Assembly: GCA_903828515.1 (NCBI GenBank)
Contig: CAIKMD010000007.1
Location: 124,001 to 188,000, forward strand
Source of the DNA: an uncultured Rhodospirillales bacterium
Lineage (GTDB): Bacteria > Pseudomonadota > Alphaproteobacteria > ATCC43930 > CGMCC-115725
Reading direction: 5' to 3'
DNA length: 64,000 bases
The notes below the pieces were generated by a model, which was not told the DNA's origin, searched no databases, and worked only from the letters and a program-made list of their open reading frames with translations. Below, in pieces: positions 7,970 through 16,975 of this stretch; the first letter of the stretch is position 1; each line of letters opens with the position of its first letter. The translations under genes and the position numbers were made by a program.

Positions 7970-9082
7970 TTACATCTCGATTTCGACCCGGCGGTTCTGC
8001 TGTTCGCGCGCATTGGTCGGCACGCGCGGATCCTGCTTGCCGTGCCAGCTTACGTTCATATCGCCGTCGGACACGCCGTTCTTGGCCATGTAATCGTGGA
8101 CGGTCATGGCGCGCTTGCGCGACAGTTCGAGGTTATAGGAGTCGCTGCCGACGGCATCGGTGTAGCCGCGGAGCGCGACTTTCTGGCTGCGGTTCGTCTT
8201 ATAGGCGGCAACCGCGTCGTCGATGACTTTCCGGCCGGCCGAGGTCAGCGACGATTTGTCGAAATCGAAATAGACGATGAATTCGCGCGCGGTGCCCGGC
8301 GGCACGGCGGCCGGCGGCACGCGCTGCTGCGTGAACGGCGCTGCCGCGGGCGGCGGCGGCGCGGCGGGCGCGGCCTCAGCCTGGCGGGGACCGAAATAAT
8401 AGGTGAGCGAGGCGAGGAAATTATGCGACGCGCTCGAGATGCTGAGCTGATGGCCGGCCGAATCGCGCAAGGTCGCGTCCGTGGTGGCGAAATAGCGATA
8501 GGCGAGGCCGACTTCGAACTGATCGCGATCGTCGAGCGCGTAATTCACGCCGACCGTCGGTTGATAGGCAAAGACCCATTGCGACGTGTCGAACATGCGT
8601 TGGCCGCCGATGGTGATGTTCTGCGCCGAGAACACGTCGGCGCCGATGCCGATGCCGATGAAGGGCGTCCATGGTGTGCCGGTATGGAGGTCGTAGAGCA
8701 GGTTGGCCATGATCGGGATATCGCGGATCGTGCCGCTCACGGCGCGCGTCGTGCCGTTGAGGCTGCCGAGTCCGAGCCGTGCGCCGAGGCCGGCATCGTT
8801 GGTGATCTTTACCGAGCCGGCGCTGCGGCTCATGACGTCGACGTTGAGTTCGACGCGGAACGGTGTCGTGCGCAGGCCGATCGCCGCGCCGGCGATGTAG
8901 CTGTTGTCGGGTGATTCGGTGAAATTCAGCCCCGAGGATCCGGTCGCCTTCATGTCGGTCGCGAGCGAAAGCCCGCCTTCGGCCCGCAGATAGGCGTCAT
9001 CGATGACGATATCGGCGAAACTCGGCGCGGCAGCGAGTACCGCCCCGGCAAAACCGATTACAACCGCCGCACGAAACCCCAT
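7970..9082 (-). CDS. OmpA-family outer membrane protein (beta-barrel plus OmpA peptidoglycan-binding domain)
   Basis: 370 residues. A signal peptide (about 1-23, ending APSFA) is followed by an eight-strand-type barrel of alternating hydrophobic residues up to about 232 (for example FEVGLAYRYFATTDATLRD and HNFLASLTYYFGPRQ). A Pro/Ala linker (about 236-262) follows, then an OmpA domain (about 265-370) with FIVYFDFDKSSLTSAGRKVI, the TDAVGSDSYN-LSRKRA peptidoglycan-binding block and a C-terminal NRRVEIEM. It anchors the outer membrane to peptidoglycan. It is a single gene with its own AT-rich upstream region and a GGGGGA ribosome site. Confidence 0.93.
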   Translation of the reverse strand: MGFRAAVVIGFAGAVLAAAPSFADIVIDDAYLRAEGGLSLATDMKATGSSGLNFTESPDNSYIAGAAIGLRTTPFRVELNVDVMSRSAGSVKITNDAGLGARLGLGSLNGTTRAVSGTIRDIPIMANLLYDLHTGTPWTPFIGIGIGADVFSAQNITIGGQRMFDTSQWVFAYQPTVGVNYALDDRDQFEVGLAYRYFATTDATLRDSAGHQLSISSASHNFLASLTYYFGPRQAEAAPAAPPPPAAAPFTQQRVPPAAVPPGTAREFIVYFDFDKSSLTSAGRKVIDDAVAAYKTNRSQKVALRGYTDAVGSDSYNLELSRKRAMTVHDYMAKNGVSDGDMNVSWHGKQDPRVPTNAREQQNRRVEIEM

Positions 9083-9333
9083 TGTCGTTCCCCCGAGCCC
9101 TGGACATCCGGTTCAGGGTGAATTTGTAGTATGTTATTGGTTAACACACAATTATTACTTTATTAACGAGCCATAACCATATGAATTACCTAATATAAAT
9201 TTCTCGGTAACTGTAGGCAACCAAACCCGTCCCCGAGCCGGGGAAACGCCAATTTGGCGGTAACTTGGCATTTGTTGCGATCAGCGGCCCCCGGCCGGTA
9301 TGATTCCGACACATTCGCCAAGGGAGAGCCGCC
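9083..9333. other. AT-rich divergent intergenic region
   Basis: This 250-base stretch between the divergent porin and cupin genes contains the most AT-rich block of the window (about 9120-9200). No gene is visible. A minus-strand AATAAT (9156-9151) could be a -10 for the porin, but no good -35 pairs with it, so no promoter is called. Confidence 0.5.
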
Positions 9334-9708
9334 ATGGCCGAGCAAGCGACCGCCAAAAAGGTGATCAACCCGCCCCATCTCGCGTCGCATTACGTCGATG
9401 CCGTCAACATGCCGTGGGAGAAATTGGGGCCGGGGTCGGAGCGCAAGGTACTGTTTCTCGATCCGGTCACCGACCAGCAGACCTGGCTCTGCCGCCTGGC
9501 GCCGGGCGCGTCGATTCCGCTCCACGAGCATCCCGGGATCGAGCAGACCTTCGTGCTCGAAGGCAGCTTCGTCGACGATGAGGGAACCTGCACGGCGGGG
9601 AACTTCGTCTGGCGGCCCGCCGGCAGCCGTCACATCGGCCGAGCGCCGACCGGCGTGACGTTCCTCGCTTTTTTCAGCAAACGAAGCCGGCGCCTACCCG
9701 AGGAATAA
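9334..9708 (+). CDS. ChrR-like cupin domain protein
   Basis: 124 residues forming one cupin barrel. The metal motif is seen as LHEHPGIEQTFVLEGSF (about residues 67-83; His-X-His plus Glu) and a second-motif His in WRPAGSRHIG (about 92-101). It resembles the anti-ECFsigma ChrR-type cupins and short cupin oxygenases or isomerases, but no zinc-binding anti-sigma N-terminus is present, so a sigma-factor role is unlikely. It has its own AGGGAG ribosome site and no co-oriented neighbour. Function unknown. Confidence 0.75.
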   Translation: MAEQATAKKVINPPHLASHYVDAVNMPWEKLGPGSERKVLFLDPVTDQQTWLCRLAPGASIPLHEHPGIEQTFVLEGSFVDDEGTCTAGNFVWRPAGSRHIGRAPTGVTFLAFFSKRSRRLPEE

Positions 9709-9711
9709 AGG

Positions 9712-9731
9712 CCGGGATCAGTTGATCCCGG
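9712..9731. terminator. Inverted repeat at convergent gene ends
   Basis: CCGGGATCA (9712-9720) and TGATCCCGG (9723-9731) form a perfect stem with a very tight centre, overlapping the stop codon of the minus-strand hyuB. On the minus strand it is followed by CCTTTATT, a modest T-rich tail. It probably serves both converging transcripts. Confidence 0.55.
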
Positions 9732-11535
9732 TGGCGAAGACGGTCAGGTCGGTGAGATAGGCGTCGCCGGTCTGCTTCGGGGCCGAGCCGTCGTCGACAT
9801 GCTTGGCGCGCAATTCGCCGCGCAGCTTGTCGGTCGCCGCCGCGTCGAGAACCAGATCGTCGGTCAGCACGACGCCATAGTCGTCCTGCGCCGCCTGGCG
9901 CGAGACATATTGCTCGACGACGTCCCAGCGTACTGCTTCGGCGTCGCGATCCAAGGGATCGCCCCAGCCGCCGCCGCCCGGATGACGCGAGATGACTTCG
10001 GTGTCAGCCGGCATCGGCGTGCGATGGCCGTATTGCTCGTGGAACTCGTTCTCGCCGGGCTTGCGCACGATGTAGTTTGCCGTGGCGCCGCCCTTGCCGC
10101 CCCACAGGCCCCAGGCTCTGAGACCCTGGCGATAGGGGCGATTGAGATTCCACAGGCCGGGCGCGAAGTTGCGCACGTGCAGTTCGATGCCGAGGCCGCC
10201 GCGATGCTTGCCGGCGCCGCCCGAATCCTGACGCAACCCGCGCTTCTCGATCATCAGCGGGCATTTCAATTCGATTGCCTCGATCGCGCCGTTGCGCACG
10301 TCGCCCTGGCACATCGAGACCGATCCGGATTCGCCGTCCTCGGTCGGACGGCCGCCCCAGCCGCCGCCCTCGATGCTTTGGAGGACGAAGCGTTTCTTGG
10401 TCTTCGGGTCCACGCCGAAGAAGGCGACGCCGCCGAGATCGGAATGATGGCCGGCGGGTGCTGCTTCTTTCATCGCCGGCGCCAGGGCCGCGACGATGGT
10501 GTCGGCGACGGTCGGCAGCATCAGGCTCCATCCCGTCATCGGGATGGGATGGCGCGCCATCATGAAATTGCCTTCGGGCAAAACGATGTCGAGTGCGCGG
10601 AACGAGCCTTCGTTGACCGGATCGACCGGCATGGTCATCGCCTTGTAAGCAATGCGCGCGCCGGCAAGCGAGCGGCAATTGGGGCCACGCGGACGCTCTT
10701 TCGAGCATTCCGACAGGTCGATGGTCATCGCGCCGTCTTTCACCGTGACCTTGGTGTGGATGCGCACGCGCGAGGCCGGCGTGTCGCCGGTATCGTCCAT
10801 GAACGATTCGGCCTCATAAACGCCGTTGGCGAATTTCTTGACCGCGTTGCGGCAGCGCTGCTCGGTTTCGTCGAAGATCTGGCGGATTGCCGCCATCACG
10901 GTGTCGCGGCCGTAGCGCTCGAACAATTCGTCGGCGCGGCGATTGCCTAGCCGACACGCCGCGACCTGCGAGCGCAGATCGCCCATCGAGCTTTCGGGAA
11001 AGCGGATGTTGCTGGTGATGCAGCGATGCAGCATGTCGTTGAGCTTGCCGCCCTCATAGAGTTTCAGCTGATCGAACTGCATGCCTTCCATCCAGGCATC
11101 GGCCGCCGCGCGACCGGCGCCGAACCCAGTGCTCATGCCGCCGACGTCGATCCAGTGCGCACGCACCATCGAGAACATCATCAGCTCGCCTTTGAAGAAG
11201 TAGGGCATGTAGATGCAGATGTTGTTGAGATGCTGCCCGGCCACCGCCGGGTGATTCATGATCAGGACGTCTTCGGGCTGGAACCCGTCACGGCCGTAAC
11301 GCTGCATCCCGTCGGTGATGATGACGCCGAGGTCCGCCACGAAGTGCGATACGCCGCCGACATTCTGGCTGACCAGTTCGCCCTCGCAGGTGATCAGCGC
11401 GGTGCAGAAATCGCGCACCTCATAGATCATCATGTTGTAGGAGGTGCGTTGCAGATCGGCGGCCATCTCGTTGGAGATGGCGGGAAGCGCGTTGCGGATG
11501 ACTTCGAGCGTGACGGGATCGAGCTTCACGGTCAT
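9718..11535 (-). CDS. hyuB: Hydantoinase B/oxoprolinase family protein (HyuB-like), no adjacent HyuA
   Basis: 605 residues, full length for HyuB. HyuB proteins pair with an ATP-dependent HyuA subunit to hydrolyse hydantoins or 5-oxoproline, or to carboxylate ketones. Family blocks visible: TLEVIRNALPAISNEMAADL (about 8-27), NHPAVAGQHLNN (about 94-105), a Gly-rich region with GGGWGGRPTEDGESGS (about 388-403), and the C-terminal HPGGGGWGDPLDRD (about 529-542). It is a close paralogue of the HyuB at 23707, with most N-terminal residues identical. No hyuA accompanies it, so it must borrow a partner or act alone. It is the last gene of a five-gene minus-strand operon. Confidence 0.92.
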   Translation of the reverse strand: MTVKLDPVTLEVIRNALPAISNEMAADLQRTSYNMMIYEVRDFCTALITCEGELVSQNVGGVSHFVADLGVIITDGMQRYGRDGFQPEDVLIMNHPAVAGQHLNNICIYMPYFFKGELMMFSMVRAHWIDVGGMSTGFGAGRAAADAWMEGMQFDQLKLYEGGKLNDMLHRCITSNIRFPESSMGDLRSQVAACRLGNRRADELFERYGRDTVMAAIRQIFDETEQRCRNAVKKFANGVYEAESFMDDTGDTPASRVRIHTKVTVKDGAMTIDLSECSKERPRGPNCRSLAGARIAYKAMTMPVDPVNEGSFRALDIVLPEGNFMMARHPIPMTGWSLMLPTVADTIVAALAPAMKEAAPAGHHSDLGGVAFFGVDPKTKKRFVLQSIEGGGWGGRPTEDGESGSVSMCQGDVRNGAIEAIELKCPLMIEKRGLRQDSGGAGKHRGGLGIELHVRNFAPGLWNLNRPYRQGLRAWGLWGGKGGATANYIVRKPGENEFHEQYGHRTPMPADTEVISRHPGGGGWGDPLDRDAEAVRWDVVEQYVSRQAAQDDYGVVLTDDLVLDAAATDKLRGELRAKHVDDGSAPKQTGDAYLTDLTVFATGIN

Positions 11536-11550
11536 GTGGTTTTCTCGTTC

Positions 11551-12522
11551 TCAGGGTTTCACGGGCAGGAATTGCGTCGTGAACAAATCCTTGTCGGCCG
11601 GTTCGGTCTGCATCATGTCCATGTCGATGAAGGACTTCTTCAGCACCTCCAGCGCCCGCGGCTCGAAGGTGCCGTCGGTGATGAAAGATGAAATCTCGGA
11701 GTCCCACGTCTTGTCGGCGACTTCGGTGGTCTCGTGCAGGGCCTCGACGGCGACTTTCGAGGTTTCGGCCTTGTGTGTCTTCATATAAGCGATGGTGGCG
11801 AAGAAGCCTTTGAGAAAGCGGTTCACCACCTCGGGTTTCTCTTTGATGAGACCGGTGCCCGCAAAAATCACATGGGTGATGAAGTGCGGCGCGTATTTCT
11901 CCATGTCGGTGAGGTTGCGGCCGATCTTGCGTTCCTCGAGCAGGAGTCCGCCCTCGACCGAGGACATCATCGCGGTGATCTGATTGGTGCGCATGGCGGC
12001 GAGGCCCGGCTCGAAGCCGCCGAGCGCCGCGATCTTGATCCCGTCCGGGCCCCAGCCCTGGTCGATCGAGGCGCGCTGAAGCAGCCAGGCGGTCAGCGAG
12101 CCGACCGCGCTCGAACTGACGAGCTTGCCCTTGAGCTCCGCCACGGATTTGATCGGCGAATCATAGGGAACGACGATGGAAATGTTTTTCGGCGCGCCAA
12201 AGAAGGCGGCGACTGCGATCTCGGGCGCCCCCTTGGCGGCATAGGCCATCGAGGGACCGCCGCCCAAACCGAAATCGACACCGCCGGAGACGACACCCTG
12301 CTGCATCTTCTGGTCGCCGCTGAACGCGGTGATTTCGACGTCGAGATCGTATTTCTGGAAAATACCGGCCGCGACGCCGACGTCGAGCGGGATGAAGGCC
12401 CAGGCAACCGCCGCCGACTTGCCGGCGTGGACTTTGTCGAGGGCCGCTGCCGGAAGTGCGCTCGACGCGAGCGCGGCGGCCAGCACGGTCCGCCGCAGCA
12501 ATGAAAGGCGTGACCGTTTCAT
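11551..12522 (-). CDS. ABC transporter substrate-binding protein, PVKP-tail subfamily
   Basis: 323 residues with a signal peptide (about 1-27, ALPAAA before LDKVHAGKS). It is the same subfamily as the eleven-gene array at 36-47 kb: DVGVAAGIFQKYDLDVEITA, GVDFGLGGGPSMAYAAKGAP, SSSAVGSLTAWLLQR, and the conserved ending LFTTQFLPVKP. It differs from the array at the usual ATEAG segment, which here reads MMSSVEGGLLLEE. It is wedged between an amidohydrolase and HyuB, which suggests that its ligand is the substrate of that operon. There is no permease in the operon. Confidence 0.9.
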   Translation of the reverse strand: MKRSRLSLLRRTVLAAALASSALPAAALDKVHAGKSAAVAWAFIPLDVGVAAGIFQKYDLDVEITAFSGDQKMQQGVVSGGVDFGLGGGPSMAYAAKGAPEIAVAAFFGAPKNISIVVPYDSPIKSVAELKGKLVSSSAVGSLTAWLLQRASIDQGWGPDGIKIAALGGFEPGLAAMRTNQITAMMSSVEGGLLLEERKIGRNLTDMEKYAPHFITHVIFAGTGLIKEKPEVVNRFLKGFFATIAYMKTHKAETSKVAVEALHETTEVADKTWDSEISSFITDGTFEPRALEVLKKSFIDMDMMQTEPADKDLFTTQFLPVKP

Positions 12523-12557
12523 AGGCGCCTACTTTCTTTGGATCGTCGCTGCGTCGG

Positions 12558-13406
12558 TCAGAGTCCGAGGATGCGCTCGGCGTTGCCGTGGAAGACTTTT
12601 TCCATCACCGCTTCGGTATAGCCGAGCTCGTTCCATTCCTTCATTAGGCGATCGTAAGGAATGCTCGGATAATCGCTGCCGAACATGATCTTGTCCTGCA
12701 GGCGCGAGCGGATATCGACCTTCAACTGGGCAGGCAGGTATTTCGGCGCCCAGCCCGACATTTCCCAGAACACGTTGCCCTTGTGGAGCGCGATGGCCGT
12801 GGTCTCGTCGACCCAGGGCCAGCCGGGATGCGCCATGATGATCTTGAGATCGGGGAAATCGGCGGCGAGATCGTCGATCGCGGAAGGGTGTGCGTGGCGG
12901 ATGCGCGCGCCCATGCCGCCGGGCATGCCGGCGCCCATGCCGGTCGTGCCGACGTCGATCATCACCGGCACTTTCAGCGCGTTGATGGTCTCGAACAGCG
13001 GATAGAACTGCCGGTCGTTGACCGCGAAGTGGCCCATGATCGGGTGGAAGTGAAAGCCGAGCATCTTCAACTCGGTGATCGCCTTCTTGGCCTGCTGGAT
13101 CGCGATCTCGCCCTTGAACGGATCGACGGCGGCCCAGGACTGGATGATGCGGCCCGGGTGCCGGTTCTGCATCCCCTTCACGTATTCGTTAGTGCAGGGC
13201 GGGCTGTTGACCGTGGTTTCGAGATCGAGCGCCACCAGCACCGCCTCGACGCCGGCCTTCTCGAACTCGGCAACGACCTCGTCTTCCTGCTTCCAGGTCC
13301 ACTTACGGTTCCAGTACTTGGCCAGCGCGTCGACATACGGTCCCTGGCATTTGATCCAGGGCTCGGTGTTCGGATAGCAGTGAAGATCGATGATGCGCAT
13401 CGTCAT
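12558..13406 (-). CDS. Amidohydrolase family protein (PF04909-type)
   Basis: 282 residues; starts at the ATG at 13406, which overlaps the ligase stop in an ATGA. An in-frame ATG at 13400 is also possible. It has a TIM-barrel amidohydrolase-2 layout: N-terminal IIDLHCYPNTE in place of the usual D-x-H-x-H, FHFHPIMGHF (about 138-147), IIMAHPGWPWVDET (about 192-205) and GSDYPSIPYDRLM (about 250-262) supplying the late Asp. Relatives include decarboxylases of aromatic acids and C-C hydrolases. The operon partners (aryl-AMP ligase, SDR, HyuB) support a role in aromatic or heterocyclic acid breakdown; the reaction is not certain. Confidence 0.85.
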   Translation of the reverse strand: MTMRIIDLHCYPNTEPWIKCQGPYVDALAKYWNRKWTWKQEDEVVAEFEKAGVEAVLVALDLETTVNSPPCTNEYVKGMQNRHPGRIIQSWAAVDPFKGEIAIQQAKKAITELKMLGFHFHPIMGHFAVNDRQFYPLFETINALKVPVMIDVGTTGMGAGMPGGMGARIRHAHPSAIDDLAADFPDLKIIMAHPGWPWVDETTAIALHKGNVFWEMSGWAPKYLPAQLKVDIRSRLQDKIMFGSDYPSIPYDRLMKEWNELGYTEAVMEKVFHGNAERILGL

Positions 13407-15043
13407 TTGTTTCCCATTTTGGCCGAGACGGTCTCGACCATGACGTTCTTCGCGACCTTGCCGAATTTCGACAGCGGGAAGTCGTCCATGATCTCGAGCC
13501 GTTCGGGCAGTTTGTACTTGGCGATCTCCTTGCCCTGGAGATAACCGAGGAGCTCGGGAAGGGTCAGCGATGCGCCCTTATGCAGGATGACGCAGGCGCA
13601 CATGCGCTCGCCCATATCGGGGTCGGGCACGGCGATGCAGGCGACGTTCTGCACGGCGGGGTGGGACAGGATCAGGTTCTCGACTTCCTCGGCGCTGATC
13701 TTCTCGCCGCCGCGGTTGATCACGTCCTTCTTGCGGCCCTCGACCATGTAGGCGCCCGAAGGATGCTGCCGCATCAGGTCGCCCGAGCGATAGAAGCCGT
13801 CGGGCGTGAAGGCGCGCGCGTTGTGCTCGGGCGTGCCGTAATAGCCGCGCAGCGTGTAGGGGCCGCGCGCGCAGAACTCGCCGACCTCGCCGAACGGGAC
13901 GATCTTGTCTTCCTCGTCGAGCAACATGACTTCGTCGTCTTCGCAGATCGGGAAGCCAACGGTTTCCAGACGCACCGGTTCCGGATCGTCGATCTTGGCG
14001 AACATCAGCATGCCTTCCGACATGCCGAAATTCTCCTGCACGAAGGTCGTCGGGATCAGCTCTTTGGTCTTCAGGCGCACTTCCGGCTGCAGGCGCTGGC
14101 CGCCCGACTGGATGTAGCGCACCGACGAGGTGTCGTGCTGTGTTACGTCAGGGCTGTTGATGAGCCGGATCAGCAGCGCCGGCACCACTTTGATATGCGA
14201 GACGTGGTGCTTCGCCACGATCGGGAAGATTTCTTCCGGCCGCGTCGTCTGGCTGACGACGATCTTGCCGCCATGGAACATGAAGCCCTGAATGCCAGGG
14301 CAGGCAAGCGGCAGGTTATGCGCGATCGGCAGCATCAGCAGGAGGACGGAATCGCCGTTCACGCCGCACACCGTCGACGCCTGTTTGGAGTTGTAGGCGT
14401 AGTCGTTATGCGTCCGCGGAATGAGCTTCGGTACGCCGGTCGTCCCGCCCGAGAGCTGGAAGATGCAGGGATCGGTCGGATCGAGCTTGATCTTGGCGAG
14501 TTCGCTCGCCGGCAGCTTTGCTTTCTTCTCGATCAGGTCGATCAGCGACAATTCACCGTCGCCGGGCTTGCCCAGCGTGATGGCGAATTTGCAGCACGGG
14601 TTTTCCTGCTGCACGCGCTTGATCATCGGCGCGAATTCGAAATCGCTCTGGCGCGCCGGATAGATGCAGGCGACGGCCTGCGCGAGATTCACGAACTGGC
14701 TGACCTCGTTGTAGCGATGCGTCGCCAGCGCGGCGATCGGAATGCAGCCGATTTTCTGGAGCGCGAAATAGAGGATCACGAATTCGGCGACGTTGGGGAG
14801 CGTGGGCACCACGCGATCGAGCGGCTTGAAGCCGAGTTCGAGCAGGTTGAGCGCGAGATTGGTGCTCAGCTCGTCCAGTTGCGTGTAGGTGATCTGCCGG
14901 TCGCGATCGATGACGCAGATGCGCGGCCCGTACTTCTTGAACACGACATCGAACTCGTCGCGCAGCGACTTGTCCTGCCAATAACCTTTGGCGCGATAGC
15001 GCGCGGCGAAATCGGGCGGAAACGGAACAACGCCTGGAAGCAT
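13403..15043 (-). CDS. Aryl-acid adenylate-forming ligase (EntE/DhbE/salicylyl-AMP ligase type)
   Basis: 546 residues of the ANL superfamily. The N-terminus FPPDFAARYRAKGYWQDKSL matches EntE/DhbE-type aryl-AMP ligases. Core motifs: P-loop LSGGTTGVPKLIPRTHNDY (about 196-214), FGMSEGMLMFAKIDD (about 341-355), GDLMRQHPSGAYMVEGRKKD (about 424-443) and the C-terminal Lys in LPLSKFGKVAKN (about 526-537). The family activates 2,3-dihydroxybenzoate or salicylate, either for siderophores or, in some degraders, for CoA transfer on the way to gentisyl-CoA. There is no carrier protein or NRPS gene nearby, so a catabolic role is favoured. It lies between an SDR and an amidohydrolase. Confidence 0.88.
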   Translation of the reverse strand: MLPGVVPFPPDFAARYRAKGYWQDKSLRDEFDVVFKKYGPRICVIDRDRQITYTQLDELSTNLALNLLELGFKPLDRVVPTLPNVAEFVILYFALQKIGCIPIAALATHRYNEVSQFVNLAQAVACIYPARQSDFEFAPMIKRVQQENPCCKFAITLGKPGDGELSLIDLIEKKAKLPASELAKIKLDPTDPCIFQLSGGTTGVPKLIPRTHNDYAYNSKQASTVCGVNGDSVLLLMLPIAHNLPLACPGIQGFMFHGGKIVVSQTTRPEEIFPIVAKHHVSHIKVVPALLIRLINSPDVTQHDTSSVRYIQSGGQRLQPEVRLKTKELIPTTFVQENFGMSEGMLMFAKIDDPEPVRLETVGFPICEDDEVMLLDEEDKIVPFGEVGEFCARGPYTLRGYYGTPEHNARAFTPDGFYRSGDLMRQHPSGAYMVEGRKKDVINRGGEKISAEEVENLILSHPAVQNVACIAVPDPDMGERMCACVILHKGASLTLPELLGYLQGKEIAKYKLPERLEIMDDFPLSKFGKVAKNVMVETVSAKMGNK

Positions 15044-15054
15044 GAAACTTGTCC

Positions 15055-15819
15055 TCAGGTCGAATTGGCGAAGCCGCCGTCGATGACGATGATCTCGCCG
15101 GTGACGAAGCGGTTATGTTCGATCAGATTGACCATCGTCTCGGCGACGTCTTCGGCCGTGACGCAACGTTTGAGCGGCGTCGCCTTGGCACGGCGGGTCA
15201 TCAACTCGTCGTAATGATCCTTCAGCATCCGCTTCATCCAGTCGCCTTCCATCCAGCCGGGGGCGACGGCGTTGACGCGGATCTTGGGGCCGAGATTGAG
15301 CGCCAAAGTCTTGGTCAGGCTGATCACGGCGGCCTTCGAGGCAGCATAAGCCAAAGGCTGCGGGCCGGGGCGCAGGCCGACGATGCTCGCGGTGTTGACG
15401 ATCGCCGGCTTTTCCGCGGCTTTCAGCAGGGCCAGCGAGGCGCGCGTCACCGAAAAGATGCCGCGCACGTTGACGGCGAACACGCGGTCCCATTCCTCGA
15501 GCGAGGTGTTCTCGAAATCCTTCGGGTGCGCCGTCGCGGTGATGCCGGCATTGTTGATGAGGGCATCGAGACGGCCGAAGGTCTCGCCGACCTTCTTCAG
15601 CATCTCGCGCACGCCCGCATCGTCGGACACGTCGCATTTGTAGAGAAGGGTCTTGGCCCCGGCCTTTTCGCATTCGGCGGCCGTGTTTTTCGCCGCGTCT
15701 TCGCTGCGGCTGTAATTGATGGCGACGTCGTAGCCCGCTTGCGCGAGTGCGATCGCCGCGGCCGCTCCAATACCATTTGCCGCGCCCGTGACGAGGGCGG
15801 CCTTACGCGATGTCGCCAT
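15055..15819 (-). CDS. SDR family NAD(P)-dependent oxidoreductase
   Basis: 254 residues, classical short-chain dehydrogenase. Cofactor motif TGAANGIGAAAAIAL (about 11-25), NNAG (about 91-94), catalytic Ser in NTASIVG (about 142-148) and Tyr-Lys in YAASKAAV (about 159-166). It is the first gene of the operon, with a good AAGGGAG site before the ATG at 15819 and 11 bases to the ligase. It may act on a diol or hydroxyacyl intermediate; in siderophore clusters an SDR (EntA) makes 2,3-dihydroxybenzoate, but the rest of that pathway is absent here. Confidence 0.9.
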   Translation of the reverse strand: MATSRKAALVTGAANGIGAAAAIALAQAGYDVAINYSRSEDAAKNTAAECEKAGAKTLLYKCDVSDDAGVREMLKKVGETFGRLDALINNAGITATAHPKDFENTSLEEWDRVFAVNVRGIFSVTRASLALLKAAEKPAIVNTASIVGLRPGPQPLAYAASKAAVISLTKTLALNLGPKIRVNAVAPGWMEGDWMKRMLKDHYDELMTRRAKATPLKRCVTAEDVAETMVNLIEHNRFVTGEIIVIDGGFANST

Positions 15820-15903
15820 GAATACTCCCTTGTGTGGCGGCCATTTATGGGTTGATGCCCACGCGAGTCAAGGAAACCGCCCGAGATACGAGATAGCGGA
15901 CGA

Positions 15904-16974
15904 TTAGCGTGGGCCGAAGTCGGGTTGCACGAGGATGCCGGATGGAAACCCATCGGCGCCGATCAAGGCTGGTGCCGCGAGCGCGATCCGCCGCCCGTCG
16001 ATTTCGATCACGCCCTGCGCGGTGACCAGCGATCCAGCGGCCAGTGCGACCGGATCGGTCATGCGCGATCCCATCAGGGCCTCGAGCGGCTGCGCGACAC
16101 GGCATCCTTCGACTGCCCAACTATCGAAGCGCCCGAAGCCGTCACCGCGCGGCAGGCTGGCGACGGAAGCAGCGAAGATTTCGACGGCCTGGTCGTGCAT
16201 CGCTTGCGCGTCAGGTGCGGTATCGACGGTGCGGGTCACCCGCACCCAGCTTCCCTTGTAGGCAAGTGTGGCCCGGACCGCGAAGGCGTCACCCGCCGAT
16301 GCCGTGCCTTCGACACGCGCGAAGGCCGTGCTTTTGGCAAGGTCGGGCGCGGCAGCGAGATAGATTTCCTCGGCGCCGGCCAATCGTGCCGCGCTTTCGA
16401 CGAGCCCAAGCGCTTCGCCGATCGTGGCGACGCGGCCCGGAATTTGCGCCAGGGCGTGGTGCGCAATCCCCCCGGCTTTGGTCGCCAGCGCGATTTCGGC
16501 GGGGTCGGCCTGGACCCGCGCGCGGCGGAATTCGGCGGTGGCATCGACAAAAGTCGCGTTGGGCGCCGCTTCCGCCATATCGGCGGCGACCTGCTGGCGC
16601 AGCCCGTCGAAATCGGCGACGCCGACGGTCTTCGCCTTGATCTCAACGAGGTATTTGCCCGCGGCTTGGCCGGGGCGCGCGCCGCCTTCGAACCGGGCGA
16701 CGCGGCTGACTTCTTTGCCCCAGCCGACGATGCGGTTGGAAAACGCCATGGTCAAAAGCGGATCGCCGTTGCGCGGCACGACCAGCAGACCCTCGGCCCA
16801 ATAGGGCACGAAGGCGGTGAGCCATGACACGCCGGCCGTCCGGTTGTTGTTGGTATAGACGAGGATCGCGTCGAGGTTTTGCGTCGCCATTTGCGCGCGC
16901 AGCCGCGCGAGCCGCGCATCGAAGACGCTTTCGGGTAATTCCGCTTTCGACCAGGCAATCAAACCACGGCGCAT
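15904..16974 (-). CDS. M24-fold (creatinase/prolidase-like) protein lacking the metal site
   Basis: 356 residues. The first ~125 have a creatinase N-domain look (ARLRAQMATQNLDAILVYTN, then GLLVVPRNGDPLLTMAF). The C-terminal half aligns to the pita-bread fold, but the usual Asp ligands are replaced: AFAVRATLAYKGSWVRVTRT stands where D-x(10)-D is expected, and no GHG or Glu ligand motif follows. A hydrolytic metalloenzyme is therefore unlikely. It starts one base after the stop of the preceding M24 gene, so the two proteins are probably made together and could form a heteromer (inference). Confidence 0.72.
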   Translation of the reverse strand: MRRGLIAWSKAELPESVFDARLARLRAQMATQNLDAILVYTNNNRTAGVSWLTAFVPYWAEGLLVVPRNGDPLLTMAFSNRIVGWGKEVSRVARFEGGARPGQAAGKYLVEIKAKTVGVADFDGLRQQVAADMAEAAPNATFVDATAEFRRARVQADPAEIALATKAGGIAHHALAQIPGRVATIGEALGLVESAARLAGAEEIYLAAAPDLAKSTAFARVEGTASAGDAFAVRATLAYKGSWVRVTRTVDTAPDAQAMHDQAVEIFAASVASLPRGDGFGRFDSWAVEGCRVAQPLEALMGSRMTDPVALAAGSLVTAQGVIEIDGRRIALAAPALIGADGFPSGILVQPDFGPR

Positions 16975-16975
16975 T

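Noticed and set aside
13403-15819. Catechol siderophore biosynthesis cluster (EntE plus EntA-like SDR)
   Set aside because: No EntB/EntC, carrier protein, NRPS or siderophore receptor is present; the neighbours are catabolic.
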